DNA of 64,000 bases from AWTP1-13 sp050248715 (lineage in GTDB: Bacteria; Pseudomonadota; Alphaproteobacteria; Rhizobiales; Hyphomicrobiaceae), in NCBI GenBank assembly GCA_050248715.1, contig JBFWRV010000019.1:27081-91080 (forward strand). The letters are read 5' to 3'. The notes below the pieces were generated by a model. The model was not told where the DNA came from and did not search any database. It was given only the letters and a program-made list of their open reading frames with translations. This document shows, in pieces, positions 61,225 to 64,000 of this stretch. The position numbers and the translations under genes are program-made. Positions within the stretch are counted from its first letter, which is position 1. The number at the start of each line of letters is the position of its first letter.

Positions 61225-62186
61225 TCCTAATGTCGGGGGTGTCGCAGGGCAAGGCGCTCGCTGCCTTGCCGCGCACGCCACCCCCGTGCCGGGCCTGTCG
61301 AAGCACCGATGATGCACGCGACTCCGCCCTTCGACGGGCTCAGGGCGGTGGCGGTGCTCGCGGCTGGCTGGCTGGGGGCGGTGCGTTGCCGCGCACGCCA
61401 CCCCCGTGCTGAGCCTGTCGAAGCACCGATGATGCACGCGACTCCGCCCTTCGACGGGCTCAGGGCGGTGGCGGTGCTTGCGGCTGGCTGGCTCGGAGCG
61501 GTGCGTTGCCGCGCACGCCACCCCCGTGCTGAGCTTGTCGAAGCACGGATGGTGCACACGACTCCGCCCTTCGACGGGCTCAGGGCGGTGGCGGTGCCTG
61601 CGGCTGGCTGGCTGGGGGCGGTGCGTTGCCGCGCACGCCACCCCCGTGCTGAGCCTGTCGAAGCACCGATGATGCACGCGACTCCGCCCTTCGACGGGCT
61701 CAGGGCGGTGGCGGTGCTTGCGGCTGGCTGGCTCGGAGCGGTGCGTTGCCGCGCACGCCACCCCCGTGCCGGGCCTGTCGAAGCACCGATGATGCACACG
61801 ACTCCGCCCTTCGACGGGCTCAGGGCGGTGGCGGTGCCTGCGGCTGGCTGGCTGGGGGCGGTGCGTTGCCGCGCACGCCACCCCCGTGCTGAGCCTGTCG
61901 AAGCACCGATGATGCACACGGCTCCGCCCTTCGACGGGCTCAGGGCGGTGGCGGTGCCTGCGGCTGGCTGGCTGGGGGCGGTGCGTTGCCGCGCACGCCA
62001 CCCCCGTGCTGAGCTTGTCGAAGCACCGATGATGCACGCGACTCCGCCCTTCGACGGGCTCAGGGCGGTGGCGGTGCTTGCGGCTGGCTGGCTGGGGGCG
62101 GTGCGTTGCCGCGCACGCCACCCCCGTGCTGAGCCTGTCGAGGCACCGATGATGCACGCGACTCCGCCCTTCGACGGGCTCGGGTG
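61225..62186. repeat. Tandem array of 120-bp units (seven full and one partial)
   Basis: Copies begin at 61261, 61381, 61501, 61621, 61741, 61861, 61981 and 62101 (the last partial) with an exact 120-bp period and only a few differences per unit. Each unit holds two opposed family A palindromes, GTGCTGAGCCTGTCGAAGCAC and CCCTTCGACGGGCTCAGGGC, which can pair with each other, plus the spacer CGGCTGGCTGGCTGGGGGCG. The period is a multiple of three and stop codons are absent in several frames, so long false reading frames arise. The array lies between pobA and the divergent carboxypeptidase gene. Confidence 0.95.
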
Positions 62187-62276
62187 GTGGCGGTGCTCGC
62201 GGCAAACTGCTCCAATCTCGAACCCATTCTGCGCTATCCTCGGGCTATCCTCGCGTTCAAGCCAAGGTCCACCTCC
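62187..62276. other. Unique leader between the array and the M20 gene
   Basis: These 90 bases separate the array from the peptidase start. TTGCGGGC-type promoter boxes are not evident; TTCTGCGCTATCCTCGGGCTATCCTC near 62227 contains a small direct repeat CGCTATCCTCGGGCTATCCTCG. Confidence 0.4.
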
Positions 62277-63410
62277 ATGATCGAACCGTCTGCGTTCTCC
62301 GCCGAAGCTTTGCTGGCCGAGCTCCTCGACTGGGTGCGCATCGAGAGCCCCACCTACGATGCGGCGGCCGTCAACCGCATGGAGGATTTCATCGCTCCGC
62401 GCATCGCGGCGCTGGGCTTCAACGTGGAGAAGCTGCCCGGGCGCGACGGCTTCGGGGGCATGCTGCGCTGCCATCGGCCGGGCCGCCGCAACGGGCCGGG
62501 CATCCTGATGATCGCTCACGCCGACACCGTGCACCCCGTCGGAACGCTGGCGGAGAAGCTGCCGATCCGGCGCGAGGGCGACAAATGCTTCGGGCCCGCC
62601 ATCTACGACATGAAGGGCGGCACGGTGATGGCGCTGGCGGCCCTGAAAGCCGTCCTCGACAAGGGCAAGCTCGACCTGCCCGTGACCATCATCATCAACC
62701 CCGACGAGGAGATCGGCAGCCCGACCTCGCGCGCGCTGATCGAGGAGGAGGCCAAGCGCCACAAGTACGTGCTGATCCCCGAGCCAGCCAAAGGCCCGCG
62801 GGGCGAGGTGACCACGGGCCGGCACGCCTTCCAGCGCTTCTTTCTCACCACGCACGGCCGCCCCGCCCATTCCGGCTGGACCAACAAGGACGGCCGCTCG
62901 GCCGTGCGCGTGATGGCGCAGATCGTCGAGGAGCTGGAAAGCCGCTCCGACTTCGACAAGGGCCCGACCTATGCGGTGAGCGTCTTCCACGGCGGGCAAT
63001 GGGTGAACTGCGTGCCGATGACGTGCACGGCCCAGGCCTTGTGCGTTGCCCGCGAGATGGACACGTTCCACGAGATCGGCCGGGTGATGGACGGACTCGT
63101 CGGCGTGCGCTCGGACGTGCGCATCGAAGTCGAGCGCGGGCCGGTGCGGCCTTTGTGGACCGCGCATGGCCCCACCATGGGCCTCTACGAGCGCGCAAAG
63201 CGGATCGCCGGGGAGATCGGCTTCGAGCTGCCGCACGGCCAACACGGCGGCGGATCGGACGGCAACTTCACGGGTGCGCTCGGGATTGCCACGCTCGACG
63301 GCCTCGGCGTCATGGGCGGCGGCGCCCACACGCACGAGGAGCACATCCTCGTCTCCTCGCTGGTGCCGCGCGCGACGCTGCTCGCGCGCCTGATCACCGA
63401 GCTCGATTGA
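62277..63410 (+). CDS. Glutamate carboxypeptidase-like M20 family enzyme
   Basis: A 377-residue metallopeptidase. The metal site is visible in ILMIAHADTVHPVGTL, CFGPAIYDMKGGTVMALAAL, IINPDEEIGSPTSRALIEEE and the C-terminal THEEHI. The TTHGRPAHSGWTNKDGRSAV stretch belongs to the dimer domain, and the GGGSDGNFTGALGIATLDGL region to the CPG2 branch. It probably cleaves C-terminal glutamate or similar acyl amino acids. The start is MIEPSAF at 62277, just after the repeat array leader. Confidence 0.93.
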   Translation: MIEPSAFSAEALLAELLDWVRIESPTYDAAAVNRMEDFIAPRIAALGFNVEKLPGRDGFGGMLRCHRPGRRNGPGILMIAHADTVHPVGTLAEKLPIRREGDKCFGPAIYDMKGGTVMALAALKAVLDKGKLDLPVTIIINPDEEIGSPTSRALIEEEAKRHKYVLIPEPAKGPRGEVTTGRHAFQRFFLTTHGRPAHSGWTNKDGRSAVRVMAQIVEELESRSDFDKGPTYAVSVFHGGQWVNCVPMTCTAQALCVAREMDTFHEIGRVMDGLVGVRSDVRIEVERGPVRPLWTAHGPTMGLYERAKRIAGEIGFELPHGQHGGGSDGNFTGALGIATLDGLGVMGGGAHTHEEHILVSSLVPRATLLARLITELD

Positions 63411-63699
63411 GGGCGATACCTCAATCCACGGTCGGCGCCGGGAGTGAACGCGTGGCCGCAAACGTCATTCCGGCGCAGGCCGGAACACAGGACGCCGTGC
63501 AGGGCGACCGTGGCTGACTGCTGCCGACCCCCGCTCGGCTTGTGGTCCTTCCGGCAAGAGGGCCCGCGAGGAAAGGCGCATGGGTCCCGGCCTGGTCCGC
63601 TCGCCGGCTTCGCCCGCCGGGATGACGCAAGTGGCGTGTGTGCCCCTGGCGTCGGTCGACGAAGACGCGCAGCGGGACGGCACGCGCCTGCACTCAAAG
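63411..63699. repeat. Family B repeats after the peptidase gene
   Basis: Two opposed family B ends are present: CGTCATTCCGGCGCAGGCCGGAACACAGG near 63461-63491 and CATGGGTCCCGGCCTGGTCCGCTCGCCGGCTTCGCCCGCCGGGATGACGC near 63578-63628. No gene is seen. Confidence 0.7.
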
Positions 63700-64000
63700 C
63701 GTGATGCATGCGACTCCGCCCTTCGACGGGCTCAGGGCAGGATTGGTGTTTGCGGCTGGCTCAGGGCGGGGCACTCGCTACCTTGCCGCACACGCCAACC
63801 TCGTGCTGAGCCCGTCGAAGCACGGATGGTGCATGCGACCCCGCCCTTCGACGGGCTCAGGGCGGCATTGGTGTTTGCGGCTGGCCCAAGAGGCGGGGCG
63901 CTCGCTACCTTGCCGCACACGCCAACCTCGTGCTGAGCCCGTCGAAGCACGGATGATGCATGCGACCCCGCCCTTCGACGGGCTCAGGGCGGCATTGGTG
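63700..64000. repeat. Second tandem array of family A unit pairs, about 127-bp period, runs off the window
   Basis: Blocks GATG(A/G)TGCATGCGACCCCGCCCTTCGACGGGCTCAGGGC start near 63700, 63824 and 63951. CCTTGCCGCACACGCCAACCTCGTGCTGAGCCCGTCGAAGCACGG recurs at 63781 and 63908, a 127-bp offset. The internal arrangement of paired palindromes is the same as in the 120-bp array but the spacer differs (GGCATTGGTGTTTGCGGCTGGC). The array continues beyond base 64000. Confidence 0.85.

Noticed and set aside
61261..62186. CRISPR array
   Set aside because: Units repeat in full at a fixed 120-bp period with no variable spacers, the unit contains opposed palindromes, and no cas genes are near.
61225..62205. 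Upstream extension of PobA through the repeat array
   Set aside because: The family N-terminus with its dinucleotide-binding motif begins at MHMRTQVGIVGGG; everything before it is repeat-derived text.
61227..63461. Minus-strand open frame of 744 codons across the M20 gene and the repeat array
   Set aside because: It is antisense to a clear M20 peptidase and otherwise consists of the 120-bp repeat, whose length is a multiple of three and which lacks stops in several frames. It has no family similarity.

Overview
The window is GC-rich, densely coded chromosomal DNA from an alphaproteobacterium, most likely of the order Hyphomicrobiales (Rhizobiales). The evidence is the conserved gene run murA - DUF2948 - hisD - UPF0262 - low-MW tyrosine phosphatase - maf - yacG, the DUF1127 and other small Rhizobiales-type proteins, the TRAP, molybdenum-hydroxylase and GST repertoire, and short interspersed palindromes of kinds common in this group. 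The genus cannot be fixed from the sequence alone.

Layout. 1-453 is the 3' end of folD. 838-4337 (minus) holds a DUF1330 protein and a TRAP transporter read in the order dctP-dctQ-dctM. Divergent from it, 4561-8206 encodes a three-subunit molybdenum hydroxylase (FAD, 2Fe-2S and Mo subunits). 8274-14114 has small membrane proteins, a YhiN-type flavoprotein, a HAD hydrolase and two adjacent M20-type amidohydrolase/peptidase genes. 14142-14506 is a broken toxin-antitoxin pair. 14550-15837 (minus) holds a TauD/TfdA-type dioxygenase and a zinc-ribbon protein. 16099-22512 is the murA-to-yacG housekeeping cluster. 22527-29791 contains small exported and hypothetical proteins, a LysR and a Crp/Fnr regulator, two small stress-type proteins and a large TPR protein. 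30161-34817 (minus) has SCO1/SenC, two GSTs (one frameshifted), a DUF899 protein, an AHSA1/ArsR pair and the copper chaperone PCuAC. 35097-42866 has YdcF, an ankyrin protein, an exported deaminase, a CinA homologue, a NIPSNAP protein, an L,D-transpeptidase-like protein and a Ser/Thr kinase. 43399-52954 includes a periplasmic-binding-like protein with an Asp/Glu racemase homologue, an ABC-2 exporter, an LLM flavin oxidoreductase, an MFS transporter and a methyltransferase.

The most distinctive segment is 53220-54393. A lower-GC insert of about 1.16 kb sits at the 3' end of a tRNA-Arg gene and is bounded by a perfect 16-bp duplication of that 3' end (including the encoded CCA). It carries three small genes, the middle one resembling the DNA-binding tail of H-NS-family proteins, and no integrase. 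It looks like a minimal or decayed integrative element.

54593-63410 continues with a chimeric caspase/TRAP pseudogene, cutA, NAD kinase, an ABC solute-binding protein, a ParE-like toxin remnant, a MaoC hydratase with a citrate-lyase-type enzyme, 4-hydroxybenzoate 3-monooxygenase (pobA) and a glutamate-carboxypeptidase-like M20 enzyme.

The intergenic regions are unusually rich in repeats. Family A is a CTGAGCCTGTCGAAG-type palindrome in a short and a long form. Family B ends in CCGGGATGACA. Family C is a long palindrome starting GTAGGGCGCAAAAG. Family A pairs are amplified into a tandem array of 120-bp units at 61261-62186 and a second array of about 127-bp units that runs off the window end. 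Several genes show recent damage (amber codon, single-base frameshift, fusion), so the accessory gene content appears to be turning over.
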